Assembly: GCA_965204525.1 (NCBI GenBank)
Contig: OZ241994.1
Coordinates: forward strand, 124,001 to 188,000
DNA length: 64,000 nt
DNA from: Bin5 sp965204525
Lineage (GTDB): Bacteria > Chloroflexota > Anaerolineae > Caldilineales > Caldilineaceae
Direction: 5' to 3'
The position numbers were made by a program, and so were the translations under genes. A model generated the notes under the pieces. It did not search any database. It had not been told where the DNA came from and saw only the letters and a program-made list of their open reading frames with translations. Shown piece after piece: positions 34,219 to 42,932 of this stretch. Numbering within the stretch: position 1 is the first letter of the stretch; each line of letters opens with the position of its first letter.

Positions 34219-35436
34219 CTACTCTACAGCTATGTTCTCAGCGCGACTGCGAACTGCCAGCTGGGAAAATGCGGCTTCGGCAAGCAGCGATACGCCGGTC
34301 GGCATAACGCTTTCCTCAAAGTCAAACGTAGGGCTGTGGTGGGGGCTGTAGAACCCCTCCTCGGGGTTGGCCGCACCGACCAGAACAAAGCAGCCGGGAG
34401 CCCGGTTCAGAAACTCAGCTATATCCTCGCCTACCATCATCGGAGCGATCTGCGCGACATTCTGCTCGCCCACAACTTCGTTGGCGATGCCTTCCATCAC
34501 CCCCGCGCCGGCCTCAGAATTGATCGTCGCCGGCACGCAGCTTTGCAGCTCGAACTCGTAGCGGGCGCCAAACGCCTGGCAGATGCCTGTGCAGATTTCG
34601 TCGATGCGCTCGAGAAGCAAGTTGCGCACCTCCGGCTCAAAGCTGCGAATCGTTCCCTCTAGCACCGCGTGCTCGGAGATCACATTGCCTGCGTTCCCGC
34701 TGCGAAAGGCGCCAACTGTGACAACCGCGGTATCCGAAGGATTGGCGTTGCGGGATACGATCGTCTGCAGCGCGACAACCAGCTGACTGGCAACCAGCGT
34801 CGCGTCAACTGTGTCATGGGGCGTGGCGCCGTGCCCGCCCTTGCCGTGAACCGTCAGTGTAAACATGTCGGCCGCTGCCCACAGCGGTCCGGGTTGGACG
34901 ACGACCTGATTGTAAGGAAGCCGGCTCCACAGATGCAGCCCATAGGCCGCGGCCGGTTGCGGCTCCTCAAGCGCGCCGTCACTGATCATGGCCATCGCGC
35001 CGCCCAGGCCCTCTTCGGCCGGCTGAAAAACCAGCTTGACGCGTCCCTGCAACTCGTTACGATGCCTCGTCAGCAGCTGCGCGACACCCATTCCGATCGC
35101 GGTGTGCCCGTCGTGCCCACAGGCGTGCATAACCCCCGCGTTTTCAGAAGCAAAGGGCAATCCGGTCTCCTCGTGGATCGGGAGCGCGTCCATATCGAAG
35201 CGCAGCAGGACCGTCTCGCTGTCGTCGGGCAAATCGTCCGGCTCCACCATCGCGATGACGCCCGTCTTGCCCACGCCCGTGCTTACCTCAAGACCCAGCT
35301 CCTGAAGATGCGCCGCCACGATCCCGGCCGTACGCACTTCCTGAAATCCCAGCTCTGGATGACGGTGAAAGTCCCGACGCCATTCCACCAGCTTGGGAAG
35401 CAGTTCGTCGGCTTCTCTTCGGATCCACTCTTGCAC
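34219..35436 (-). CDS. M20 family amidohydrolase (IAA-amino acid/hippurate hydrolase type)
   Basis: The 405-residue product is an M20D amidohydrolase. F-H-R-H-P-E-L-G-F is the usual start, M-H-A-C-G-H-D-G-H-T-A holds metal ligands, and F-Q-P-A-E-E-G-L-G-G has the catalytic Glu. V-V-G-E and the dimerisation domain follow. Such enzymes cleave N-acyl amino acids or aminobenzoyl derivatives. GTG 35436 is preferred to the upstream in-frame ATG at 35490 because G-G-A-G-A-G stands before it and the domain begins there. It is transcribed away from the VOC-moe operon; its promoter should lie in 35437-35816. Confidence 0.88.
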   Translation of the reverse strand: MQEWIRREADELLPKLVEWRRDFHRHPELGFQEVRTAGIVAAHLQELGLEVSTGVGKTGVIAMVEPDDLPDDSETVLLRFDMDALPIHEETGLPFASENAGVMHACGHDGHTAIGMGVAQLLTRHRNELQGRVKLVFQPAEEGLGGAMAMISDGALEEPQPAAAYGLHLWSRLPYNQVVVQPGPLWAAADMFTLTVHGKGGHGATPHDTVDATLVASQLVVALQTIVSRNANPSDTAVVTVGAFRSGNAGNVISEHAVLEGTIRSFEPEVRNLLLERIDEICTGICQAFGARYEFELQSCVPATINSEAGAGVMEGIANEVVGEQNVAQIAPMMVGEDIAEFLNRAPGCFVLVGAANPEEGFYSPHHSPTFDFEESVMPTGVSLLAEAAFSQLAVRSRAENIAVE

Positions 35437-35816
35437 AATTCTCTCTCCAGTCTGACCCCGTGCATCCCGCACACAGCGCGAAATTCCCAAATGCGGTCAT
35501 CAACCGCGGTTCGGCCCTATTGTAACAGTAGCGCCCCCGATCTCCATATGTTTCCCTGAGGCGCGGTGCACCCCGTTATTGGGGCGAACTTTCGTATACC
35601 TCTGGAAGCAACCAGGCCGCGGTCAGCTTCCGTTCCAATCTCCAGCAGAGGAAACGGTGGCCCTCACTCCTCACTTCTCCTCACTCTCTTCTCGCCCTTG
35701 GGCTGTCCCCCTGAGCAGTTTCGGCAAAACTGGTAAAATGACGCTGACTTCGGTATACTGCCCACAACTCAGCTTGACATCTGCAAAGCACTGGGCGATC
35801 GGAGAAATAACCAACT
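35437..35816. promoter_or_regulatory. Divergent promoter region, M20 gene / molybdenum-cofactor operon
   Basis: About 380 bases without a convincing gene. TATACT at 35754-35759 on the plus strand could be the -10 box of the VOC-moeA-moaCDE operon; the -35 at 17 bases (TGGTAA) is poor. No molybdenum-cofactor riboswitch-like fold was seen, but a search by covariance model was not possible. Confidence 0.3.
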
Positions 35817-36206
35817 ATGTCAATGATTACCGGAATCGCTGAAATCGTCCTCTGGACCCGTGATAAACAGAAAGCGGTCGCATTCTATAAGGGCCTCCTG
35901 GGCCTTGAGGTGATCTCGCCCCCTGAACTGCCCAATGTCTTCCTCAAAGCAGGCGAAGGCGCCGCCGGGATCCCCCAGATGATCGTAATCGTGCCCATGC
36001 CGCCTGAAATTGCCGATCAGCCCCGCGGTCACCAGCTTCACCATCTCGCATTTGAGCTGCCGGCCGACCTCTTTGACGCCCAGGAACAGGCGCTGCGTTC
36101 CGCCGGCTACGAGCCGCGCGGCGGCACGCATCCCGTGCTCTCCAGCCGCACCGTATACATAGACGACCCCGACGGAAACGAGGTCGAGTTGATCTGCCAG
36201 CTCTAG
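35817..36206 (+). CDS. VOC (glyoxalase) family protein
   Basis: A 129-residue vicinal-oxygen-chelate protein. The fold is a pair of beta-alpha-beta-beta-beta units: I-A-E-I-V-L-W-T-R-D-K-Q-K-A-V-A-F-Y-K-G-L-L-G-L-E-V, then L-H-H-L-A-F-E-L-P and T-V-Y-I-D-D-P-D-G-N-E-V-E-L-I. His and Glu at the usual metal positions are present. Substrates range from methylglyoxal to catechols and antibiotics, so the role is open. GGAG stands 12 bases before ATG 35817; another ATG two codons later is possible. It is the first gene of the Mo-cofactor operon by spacing (21 bases to moeA). Confidence 0.82.
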   Translation: MSMITGIAEIVLWTRDKQKAVAFYKGLLGLEVISPPELPNVFLKAGEGAAGIPQMIVIVPMPPEIADQPRGHQLHHLAFELPADLFDAQEQALRSAGYEPRGGTHPVLSSRTVYIDDPDGNEVELICQL

Positions 36207-36227
36207 AAGATCGCACGCCAAAGGGGA

Positions 36228-37490
36228 ATGCCAAGCCAGATGACGACGACCAGATCACCCTACTCGATGCTGTCGGTCGAGGATGCCCTAAATGTAACCC
36301 TGGCGCAGGCGCGGCCGCCGGCGCCGGTACACCGTCCGCTCTCTAAGGTCAGGGGAGCGATCCTCGCCGCCGATATTGCCGCCCAGGAACCGCTGCCGCC
36401 CTTTCCCGCCTCCACCAAGGACGGCTATGCCGTCGTCGCCGCCGACGGTCCCGGCGACTATCCCCTGATTGGAGAGGTCAGCGCCGGCGCTCTGGCCGAC
36501 TTCGCCGTTAAGCCCGGCGCCGTTGCCTACATTACAACCGGCGCACCCTTGCCCGAAGGGGCCGACGCCGTCGTCATGATCGAAGAGACGGAACGGTTGG
36601 ATGCCGGCGCAGACGCGCCCCGGATTCGCATCAAACAGCAAGTGAATCCCGGAGCCGACGTTCGCCCCGTAGGCGTAGACGTGGAGGCAGGCCAGACCGT
36701 TTTGGCGGCCGGTGAGCGCCTCGACCCCGCAGAGATAGGGCTGCTGGCCACGGCCGGCATCGTCGACGTGCCCATCTTTCCCCGCCCCAAGGTGGCCGTT
36801 CTGTCCACCGGCGACGAACTGGTCGAGCCCGGAGACCCGCTCGGCCCCGGTCAGATCCGCGACAGCAACAGGGCGATGCTCCTGGCGGCAATTCGCGCCG
36901 CCGGAGGCGAGCCTGTCGATCTGGGAATTTCAGGTGACACGCAGGAAGCGCTGGAGGCCCGCGTGAGCCAGGGTCTTGAGCAGGCCGACATCCTGCTGAC
37001 ATCCGGCGGTGTCTCCATGGGCGATCTGGACCTGGTCAAGCCGCTGCTGGAACACGCAGGCGCCGTGCACTACGGCCGCGTCCGCATGAAACCCGGCAAA
37101 CCGGTCACCTTTGCCACCGCTGACGTCGAGCAGGGCCGCCGTCTGGTCTTCGGGCTGCCCGGCAATCCCGTCAGCAGCCTGGTAACCTTCTACCTGTTTG
37201 TCGTGCCGGCCCTCCGCAAAATGGCAGGCTGGCCGGATCCTCGGCTCCGCCAGGTTCAGGCCCGTCTGGCCCAGCCTCTGCCCCTGGACGCCTACCGCCC
37301 CGAGTACCACCGCGCCACGCTCAGTTGGGACGCAGATCAAGACTGCTTCCTTGCCGCCAGCACCGGCAGCCAGGCCAGCAGCCGTCTCCTGAGCATGCGA
37401 ACGGCCAATGCACTGCTGGCCCTGCCCCAAAGAGAGGGCACAATGGCTGCAGGTGAACCGGTCGCAGCGCTTCTGATTGGGGACCTGTAA
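36228..37490 (+). CDS. moeA: Molybdopterin molybdotransferase MoeA
   Basis: A 420-residue enzyme that inserts molybdate into adenylylated molybdopterin. The layout is the MoeA one: an N-terminal part with V-E-D-A-L, the S-T-K-D-G-Y-A-V segment, the A-D-A-V-V-M-I-E-E strand, then the MPT-binding domain with S-T-G-D-E-L-V-E-P-G and L-L-T-S-G-G-V-S-M-G-D-L-D-L-V, and the C-terminal domain after F-G-L-P-G-N-P-V-S-S. The length is normal. It is followed by moaC, moaD and moaE, and a molybdenum hydroxylase subunit lies 11 kb downstream. Confidence 0.94.
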   Translation: MPSQMTTTRSPYSMLSVEDALNVTLAQARPPAPVHRPLSKVRGAILAADIAAQEPLPPFPASTKDGYAVVAADGPGDYPLIGEVSAGALADFAVKPGAVAYITTGAPLPEGADAVVMIEETERLDAGADAPRIRIKQQVNPGADVRPVGVDVEAGQTVLAAGERLDPAEIGLLATAGIVDVPIFPRPKVAVLSTGDELVEPGDPLGPGQIRDSNRAMLLAAIRAAGGEPVDLGISGDTQEALEARVSQGLEQADILLTSGGVSMGDLDLVKPLLEHAGAVHYGRVRMKPGKPVTFATADVEQGRRLVFGLPGNPVSSLVTFYLFVVPALRKMAGWPDPRLRQVQARLAQPLPLDAYRPEYHRATLSWDADQDCFLAASTGSQASSRLLSMRTANALLALPQREGTMAAGEPVAALLIGDL

Positions 37491-37509
37491 AGGACATTCG
37501 GTCGATACC

Positions 37510-38019
37510 ATGTCCGATCTGACGCACCTCGACAAAGACGGCCGCGCATCCATGGTCGATGTCGGCCACAAGGACACCACATCGCGCGAGGCAGTGGCCG
37601 AGGGCAGCGTCTACATGGCGCCGGCAACGTTGACCGCCATCCGAGACGGCGCGGTCCCCAAAGGAGACGTGCTCTCCTCAGCCCGCATCGCCGGCATCAT
37701 GGCCGCCAAGCGCACACCGGACCTGATCCCTCTCTGCCATCCTCTGCCGCTGACCAAAATAGCGATCAATTTCCAAGTCGACGAAGCTGAGAGCCGCGTC
37801 ATCATCACTTCCACTGTTCGCTGTAGAGGACAAACCGGGGTCGAAATGGAGGCTCTCACCGCTGTCAGCGTCGCCGCGCTGACGATCTACGACATGGCCA
37901 AGGCCCTGGAAAAAACGATGTCAATCGGCAATGTCCAGCTTCTGCAAAAGCGAGGAGGCAAATCGGGCGACTGGCAGCGTTCCGACTCAGCCCCTGACCT
38001 GGGAAACGACGCACCGTGA
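37510..38019 (+). CDS. moaC: Cyclic pyranopterin monophosphate synthase MoaC
   Basis: A 169-residue enzyme of the first stage of molybdopterin synthesis, acting after MoaA. M-V-D-V-G-H-K-D-T-T-S-R-E-A-V-A near the start and L-C-H-P-L-P-L-T with V-E-M-E-A-L-T-A-V-S-V-A-A-L-T are diagnostic. The ATG at 37510 is chosen because the upstream in-frame start at 37477 lies inside moeA and adds residues outside the family. The stop overlaps the GTG start of moaD (G-T-G-A). No moaA is in the window, so that gene is elsewhere. Confidence 0.93.
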   Translation: MSDLTHLDKDGRASMVDVGHKDTTSREAVAEGSVYMAPATLTAIRDGAVPKGDVLSSARIAGIMAAKRTPDLIPLCHPLPLTKIAINFQVDEAESRVIITSTVRCRGQTGVEMEALTAVSVAALTIYDMAKALEKTMSIGNVQLLQKRGGKSGDWQRSDSAPDLGNDAP

Positions 38020-38297
38020 ACGTTCGTCTCGTCCTGTTCGCCGGCCTGCGTCAGGCAGCCGGCTTCAAGCGTGAAACCGTCTCCCTACCCGAAGATGCCA
38101 CCGTAGGCGACCTCCTCGAATGCCGCGTACCCAATCTGCTGGGCCGGACCTTTTACGTCGCTGTCAACGAGGAGTTCGCGCAGCGGGATACCGTCCTGCA
38201 TGAAGGCGACGAGGTCGCCCTCCTGCCGCCCGTATCCGGGGGTCACGCCTGTCCGCCCAGCCGCCCGTTCTCAGGGCCGCCCGCGCCAACGCTTTGA
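38016..38297 (+). CDS. moaD: MoaD family protein with a tail after the Gly-Gly
   Basis: A 93-residue ubiquitin-fold protein of the molybdopterin synthase small-subunit family. The fold starts V-R-L-V-L-F-A-G-L-R-Q-A-A-G and ends L-L-P-P-V-S-G-G. MoaD must end in that Gly-Gly to accept a thiocarboxylate, but here 17 more residues follow (H-A-C-P-P-S-R-P-F and so on) before the TGA at 38295-38297. Either a protease trims the tail or the reading is altered; see findings. The GTG at 38016 overlaps moaC by four bases. moaE follows 9 bases after the stop. Confidence 0.85.
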   Translation: MNVRLVLFAGLRQAAGFKRETVSLPEDATVGDLLECRVPNLLGRTFYVAVNEEFAQRDTVLHEGDEVALLPPVSGGHACPPSRPFSGPPAPTL

Positions 38298-38306
38298 GTC
38301 ACAATC

Positions 38307-38789
38307 ATGTCCGCCAAGCTCTTTGAACTAACGGATAAGCCCCTTTCGCAAGACGACATTCTACGGCGCGTCAGCCGTTTTGACTGCGGAGGCGTCGTCA
38401 CCTTTGCAGGCACGGTGCGCGGCTCCACCGCCACCGGCGACGGCGCCCGCGAGACCGACTTTCTGGTCTACGAGGCCTACGTGCCCATGGCCGAAAAAAT
38501 GATGGCGCGCATTGGCGACGAGATCCAGGAGCGCTGGCCTCTCGTCAAGGGCGTCAGTATCCTCCATCGAATCGGGCGCTGCGACATCGAAGAGCCGACC
38601 GTCCTGATCGCCGTCGCCACGCCCCACCGCGACGACGGCTGTTTCGAAGCCTGTCGCTACGCCATCGAGCGCCTCAAAGCTATCGTACCGATCTGGAAGC
38701 AGGAAAACTGGCGCGATGGCGAAGTCTGGGTCGAGGGCCCGCGTCAGCCCGAGTTGGACGTCAATGCACCGGACCGGCTGACTGACTGA
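38307..38789 (+). CDS. moaE: Molybdopterin synthase catalytic subunit MoaE
   Basis: A 160-residue large subunit of molybdopterin synthase, which uses MoaD thiocarboxylate to convert cyclic pyranopterin to molybdopterin. G-V-V-T-F-A-G-T-V-R, L-V-Y-E-A-Y-V-P-M-A, I-L-H-R-I-G and P-I-W-K-Q-E are family signatures, with the conserved Lys in the last. The length is normal. It is the last gene of the operon; the RNase P RNA gene starts about 220 bases later. Confidence 0.93.
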   Translation: MSAKLFELTDKPLSQDDILRRVSRFDCGGVVTFAGTVRGSTATGDGARETDFLVYEAYVPMAEKMMARIGDEIQERWPLVKGVSILHRIGRCDIEEPTVLIAVATPHRDDGCFEACRYAIERLKAIVPIWKQENWRDGEVWVEGPRQPELDVNAPDRLTD

Positions 38790-38913
38790 AATCGAACCTT
38801 TCCCTGACTTTCCGAAGCCCGCGCTAAGCTTGGTCCCCAATCAAAGTCTGCGCCCGGCCTGCAACTGCTGGAATCTCAAAAAGACTCTGCAGTAGAAATC
38901 CGTGGCGTGAAAT

Positions 38914-38942
38914 TTGGCATCTGCCTTGTGCCGTGCTACCAT
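38914..38942 (+). promoter_or_regulatory. Candidate promoter for the RNase P RNA gene
   Basis: TTGGCA at 38914-38919 and TACCAT at 38937-38942 are separated by 17 bases, a sigma70-type pair. Transcription would start near 38949, about 60 bases before the first conserved part of the RNase P RNA. Confidence 0.45.
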
Positions 38943-39008
38943 AGATCGCTGTGAATCCGGCTAGGATCGCGCAGGAATGGCCAGTTACACTGAGGTTTGC
39001 AGCTTAAC

Positions 39009-39475
<467 letters not shown>

Positions 39476-39568
39476 GACCGCTTCACAGTTGAAGCGCCGT
39501 CCACAAATCTCAGATGGCTTGCGAGGCTGCTCTGCTCAATCGGCGCCGGACAGCTTGCCGGTATGGAA

Positions 39569-39653
<85 letters not shown>

Positions 39654-39668
39654 TGGAAATCAGCGTCC

Positions 39669-39742
<74 letters not shown>

Positions 39743-39791
39743 CGACGTCCTGCCGGATTCACAGATACAGTGTTTGCCTTAACATTCCATC

Positions 39792-39866
<75 letters not shown>

Positions 39867-39867
39867 G

Positions 39868-39952
39868 AAAGGACCGGCCCTTAAGGGGGTGGAGCCGTTG
39901 TCGGCTGGAGTTCACAATGCTGCGGCTCAGTCGCCTTACGCGTCGGTCCTTT
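39868..39952 (+). repeat. 9-base inverted repeat in the tRNA-Gly/tRNA-Phe spacer
   Basis: AAAGGACCG at 39868-39876 and CGGTCCTTT at 39944-39952 are exact complements. The bases between contain a smaller stem (A-G-C-C-G with C-G-G-C-T). The far arm ends one base before tRNA-Phe, so the fold could present the precursor for processing or weaken transcription. Confidence 0.5.
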
Positions 39953-39953
39953 T

Positions 39954-40026
39954 GCCGAGGTAGCTCAGTTGGTAGAGCAATGGACTGAAAATCCATGTGT
40001 CCCCAGTTCAAGTCTGGGCCTCGGCA
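39954..40026 (+). tRNA. tRNA-Phe (GAA)
   Basis: Acceptor GCCGAGG pairs with CCTCGGC, discriminator A at 40026. The anticodon loop C-T-G-A-A-A-A has GAA at 39987-39989. The D loop and T arm are canonical. CCA is not encoded. Confidence 0.97.
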
Positions 40027-40136
40027 CCTTGGAGAACTCTGATATCCCGGCCCGTCTTTCGCTGCGCTGTGATCTGTCTGCAGACGGCCAGCGACCGGCC
40101 AGGAAAAAGATTCTCAGGTCCCGATTCGGCTGTAGA

Positions 40137-40209
<73 letters not shown>

Positions 40210-40284
40210 TTCTTCGGGGCGGGCCATCCCCGTCTCGGACTGAACGCCGTCGGGAATCGGTGTTTCTGTTGGTCAACCAAATAT

Positions 40285-40357
40285 GGCGCCTATAGCTCAA
40301 AGGCAGAGCGTCTGATTGTGGATCAGAAGGTTGCGGGTTCGAGCCCCGCTAGGCGCC
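40285..40357 (+). tRNA. tRNA-His (GUG)
   Basis: The extra G at -1 (40285) pairs with C73 (40357), the hallmark of tRNA-His, followed by the acceptor GCGCCTA/TAGGCGC. The anticodon loop T-T-G-T-G-G-A has GTG at 40318-40320. CCA is not encoded. Confidence 0.96.
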
Positions 40358-40460
40358 CCTATGTTCGGCTTTGTCTCTCGCCTAGCGAGTCGAAGCAAAA
40401 AGGGGACACAGCTAGGGAGTTCCTGGTTTTGGGGTAGGTGGAGAGGTTTGGGACGTGAGG

Positions 40461-40490
40461 GCCCGCTAGTCTATCTAGCGGGCTTCTTCG
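40461..40490 (+). terminator. Rho-independent terminator after the tRNA cluster
   Basis: A perfect 9-bp stem (40461-40469 with 40475-40483, loop T-C-T-A-T) is followed by T-T-C-T-T-C. It lies about 100 bases after tRNA-His on the same strand. The T tract is interrupted, so strength is moderate. Confidence 0.75.
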
Positions 40491-40619
40491 TGTCTGCGAT
40501 CTGGCGACTTGATCAGAGAGGGTAAAGTGCACTGTTTTCGGATCTCGTTCTAGTAGAAGTCGAGGGCATGGTGCTTGAGTTCCGTGTGCTCGATGTTGGG
40601 TTGAAGGCTATTGGTTTGG

Positions 40620-41936
40620 TTATCTGTGTGCGTTGATCAGGTTGATGGCGGACGCTTCAGAGTCTGTGTCGCCGTATCTTCGGGCTAGGGAAAGCGCAGT
40701 CTCTGCGTCGGAGAGGGAAAGCTGTCGGTTGCTAAGGTAAAAATGAGCCCAGCCTCTTCCGAGGTAGGTAATGATATATCTGGAGTCGTCATCGACATAG
40801 CAAAGGTCGGGGCAGAAGTGAGGAGTTGGAGAAGGACCTGGTGTCGGATTTGGAGCAGGTGTTGGAGAGCATACACGGGGTCTGGTGCTGGTTGAATTTC
40901 TGCCTTGCAGACTGACTGCCTTGTCGAAATCGGCGACGGCACTCTGATAGTCTTTGAAGTCTTGCAAAAGAGTCAAGCCCCTGCTTGTGTATGCCTCGTC
41001 ATAGTTGGGCCTTATCGTGATTGCTTGAGTGAAGTCGGCGTAAGCTGCTTGGATCTGGCCAAGTTTGAGTCTGGAAATGCCCCTGTTGCGAAAGGCACAA
41101 GCTTGGGTTGGTTCTAGTCTGATTGCTTGGCTAAAATCCTGGGCGGCTGCTCCGTGCTGACCTAGTCTTGCTTTGGCTACGCCCCGATTCAGAAAATTGG
41201 TAGGAGCGTTGGGGTTGCGGATGATCTGTTCGTCATAGCAATCGGCTGCTTTCTGGTATTGTCCGCCGCTTAGCAGGTTCATGCAGGCTGTGGCTGTGCG
41301 GCTGCCGGGAGGAACGGGGGTGGGAAGGATAAGGCGAGTTGGGCGAATTGTTGTTGTTGCGACTACAGTGGGTGTGGTGCCGAGTGTAGGAACTGGCGAA
41401 ATTGTGATGGGCGCTACAGTTGGCAAAACGGTTCGGGGTCGTTCTATCACGAGACTGCCGGCAAGCCATCCGTTCTGCGCGTCATTGACGCAGCAAAACC
41501 TGTACCAGCCGTATTGCTTTGTGAATGGTCCTGGGATGACTTGGCCTTCCCTTACCTCGTCGATAATGGAGTAGTTGGTTCCCGGCCCTGACCGTACATT
41601 TCCCCGTTGCACCTGCACGACTAGCTCGGTGGTGGCTAGCTGAGTAGTCGGGTCGCCATTTATGGGTGTTGGGGTTCTGGGTGTCGGTGTACGTTGGTCA
41701 AGAATCGTTCTGTTAAGGTAGTTGACCTCTCGTTCAATGCTTGAAACCTTGTATTCAAGCGTTGCGATTTTTTCCACCAGGTTCTTGTTTCCCCCAGTTA
41801 TCTTTTTGAGGAATTGGTCTAGCGTTCCTCCCTGCGTTAGAAATACCGGAATGAGCAATATGAATCCGACGAGCAAGGCAACGACTGTCCATGCAGCGAA
41901 ATTGCTCCTCTGGGAGCTTGGTGTTTTCTTCGTCAT
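40620..41936 (-). CDS. Membrane-anchored SH3b/TPR protein
   Basis: A 438-residue protein with one N-terminal membrane helix (about residues 14-33), a coiled-coil-like part (L-V-E-K-I-A-T-L-E-Y-K), an SH3b domain (G-N-V-R-S-G-P-G-T-N-Y, G-W-Y-R-F-C-C) and, after a Thr/Pro-rich linker, three or more tetratricopeptide repeats (F-L-N-R-G-V-A-K-A-R-L-G-Q, A-F-R-N-R-G-I-S-R-L-K-L-G-Q). It is probably exposed outside the cell. I know no specific function. It is visibly less GC-rich than most of the window and codon use is looser. It stands alone next to the tRNA cluster, a common spot for inserted DNA. Confidence 0.82.
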   Translation of the reverse strand: MTKKTPSSQRSNFAAWTVVALLVGFILLIPVFLTQGGTLDQFLKKITGGNKNLVEKIATLEYKVSSIEREVNYLNRTILDQRTPTPRTPTPINGDPTTQLATTELVVQVQRGNVRSGPGTNYSIIDEVREGQVIPGPFTKQYGWYRFCCVNDAQNGWLAGSLVIERPRTVLPTVAPITISPVPTLGTTPTVVATTTIRPTRLILPTPVPPGSRTATACMNLLSGGQYQKAADCYDEQIIRNPNAPTNFLNRGVAKARLGQHGAAAQDFSQAIRLEPTQACAFRNRGISRLKLGQIQAAYADFTQAITIRPNYDEAYTSRGLTLLQDFKDYQSAVADFDKAVSLQGRNSTSTRPRVCSPTPAPNPTPGPSPTPHFCPDLCYVDDDSRYIITYLGRGWAHFYLSNRQLSLSDAETALSLARRYGDTDSEASAINLINAHR

Positions 41937-42381
41937 TGGTGATTCCTCATTGTCGGACTGAGTCGTGGGTCTGCATTAGGAGTCGTTGACATTTTCTGGA
42001 GCCGAGTATTTACAGTGCAGCCAGAAGCAAAAGTGGCGTTGAAAAGCCTGCCCCTGACCTGCCCCCTCCATAACGCCACCCGGCGCAAGGAAGGCGGTTA
42101 TACCTGCGAAAATTCACCGTTTGCCTGCCCACACAATTAAACACCTGCCCGATGGCGACTGCTCTATCCCGACGATTGACGGGCGTATGCCCTAACCTGC
42201 TTATTGCCTTGTCTATTACTACTCCTCTTAAGTATAGCAGGTCTTGCGTGTCATTTCAGTGACATCAGACTTTTTTTTGTAGCAATCTCCCGTCAATATG
42301 CGGAAACCCGTATAATCGGGAGCGGCCAGGTCAATTCCACTGACCAGGCAGGGGATATAAAGCGTACCTACGCGTGGGAAT

Positions 42382-42555
42382 TGGAAAAGGAAACAGCAGT
42401 GCGGCCGCTTGACGCGGCTGCGCGAGGTCAGGCTGTGCATCAACGAAAGCCTGGAGTTGGAAGGGGCGCTGCAGAGGGCGCAGGACAGTGCCGGCGTATG
42501 CGCATCGTGCATGGCAAGTGGTTTCTTCCTGCGAAACCCGATCCTACCCGCTTGA
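42382..42555 (+). pseudogene. Relic of a GAF-domain sensor protein
   Basis: In this frame the translation reads W-K-R-K-Q-Q-C-G-R-L-T-R-L-R-E-V, then I-N-E-S-L-E-L-E-G-A-L-Q-R-A-Q-D-S-A. That closely follows the linker and first helix of GAF domains in sensor histidine kinases (typically L-T-x-L-R-E-V-S-x-x-I-N-E-S-L-D-L). A stop lies just upstream (42350s) and another at 42553, and nothing recognisable follows. So I read it as a fragment left after deletion. A longer open frame over it is in another phase and has no family features. Confidence 0.4.
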
Positions 42556-42720
42556 AAAGGCGCTCTTTAACTCCGAATTCAGGTTAAGGAGTGTCTATTG
42601 GGTCCTCGCCTCGTAAGTCTATTAGGAGTAAGTGTGCAGTTGCTACCACGGCGGCGATTCTTGCTGAAAGGGAGTCTGGTAGCCGTGGCGTTATTGAGAG
42701 CACCTTGATGTTAGGAGGAA

Positions 42721-42867
42721 ATGATTTCGTGGATTAGAACAGCTATTTCTATTGCTGCGGGTTCTGTCGGCGCTTATCCTGGATGGTCTAGGCCTGGTGC
42801 ATATACGCGGCGAAAGCGAAAATGTGAGCAGGTGACAACCTGGGCGAATATGGCGTATGGTTTCTGA
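42721..42867 (+). CDS. Possible 48-residue small protein
   Basis: A short frame from ATG 42721 has A-G-G-A-G-G-A at 42713-42719, although only one base separates it from the ATG. The product has a mildly hydrophobic start (T-A-I-S-I-A-A-G-S-V-G-A) and a basic middle. I recognise no family. It may be chance in a degraded region. Confidence 0.2.
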   Translation: MISWIRTAISIAAGSVGAYPGWSRPGAYTRRKRKCEQVTTWANMAYGF

Positions 42868-42932
42868 ATTAGTAGATCAGATGAACCGCCAATTGTTCCT
42901 ACAACTCCATCCTCAATTCATACCCTCCCCCC

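Larger units (their letters stand above)
41937..42932. other. About 1 kb gene-poor, AT-richer region
   Basis: This stretch between the SH3b/TPR gene and an SDR gene has no strong gene. It holds a GAF-domain relic (42382-42555) and a very short open frame with a ribosome site (42721-42867). I see no transposase, integrase or attachment site. The promoter of the SH3b/TPR gene should be in its first 100 bases. Confidence 0.5.

Noticed and set aside
34669..35559. 296-residue open frame on the plus strand
   Set aside because: It is antisense to the M20 amidohydrolase, whose metal-binding motifs are intact.
42204..42587. 127-residue open frame on the plus strand
   Set aside because: It begins with a Leu-rich stretch but changes to unrelated Arg/Gly-rich sequence, and the only family-like reading (GAF) is in another frame.
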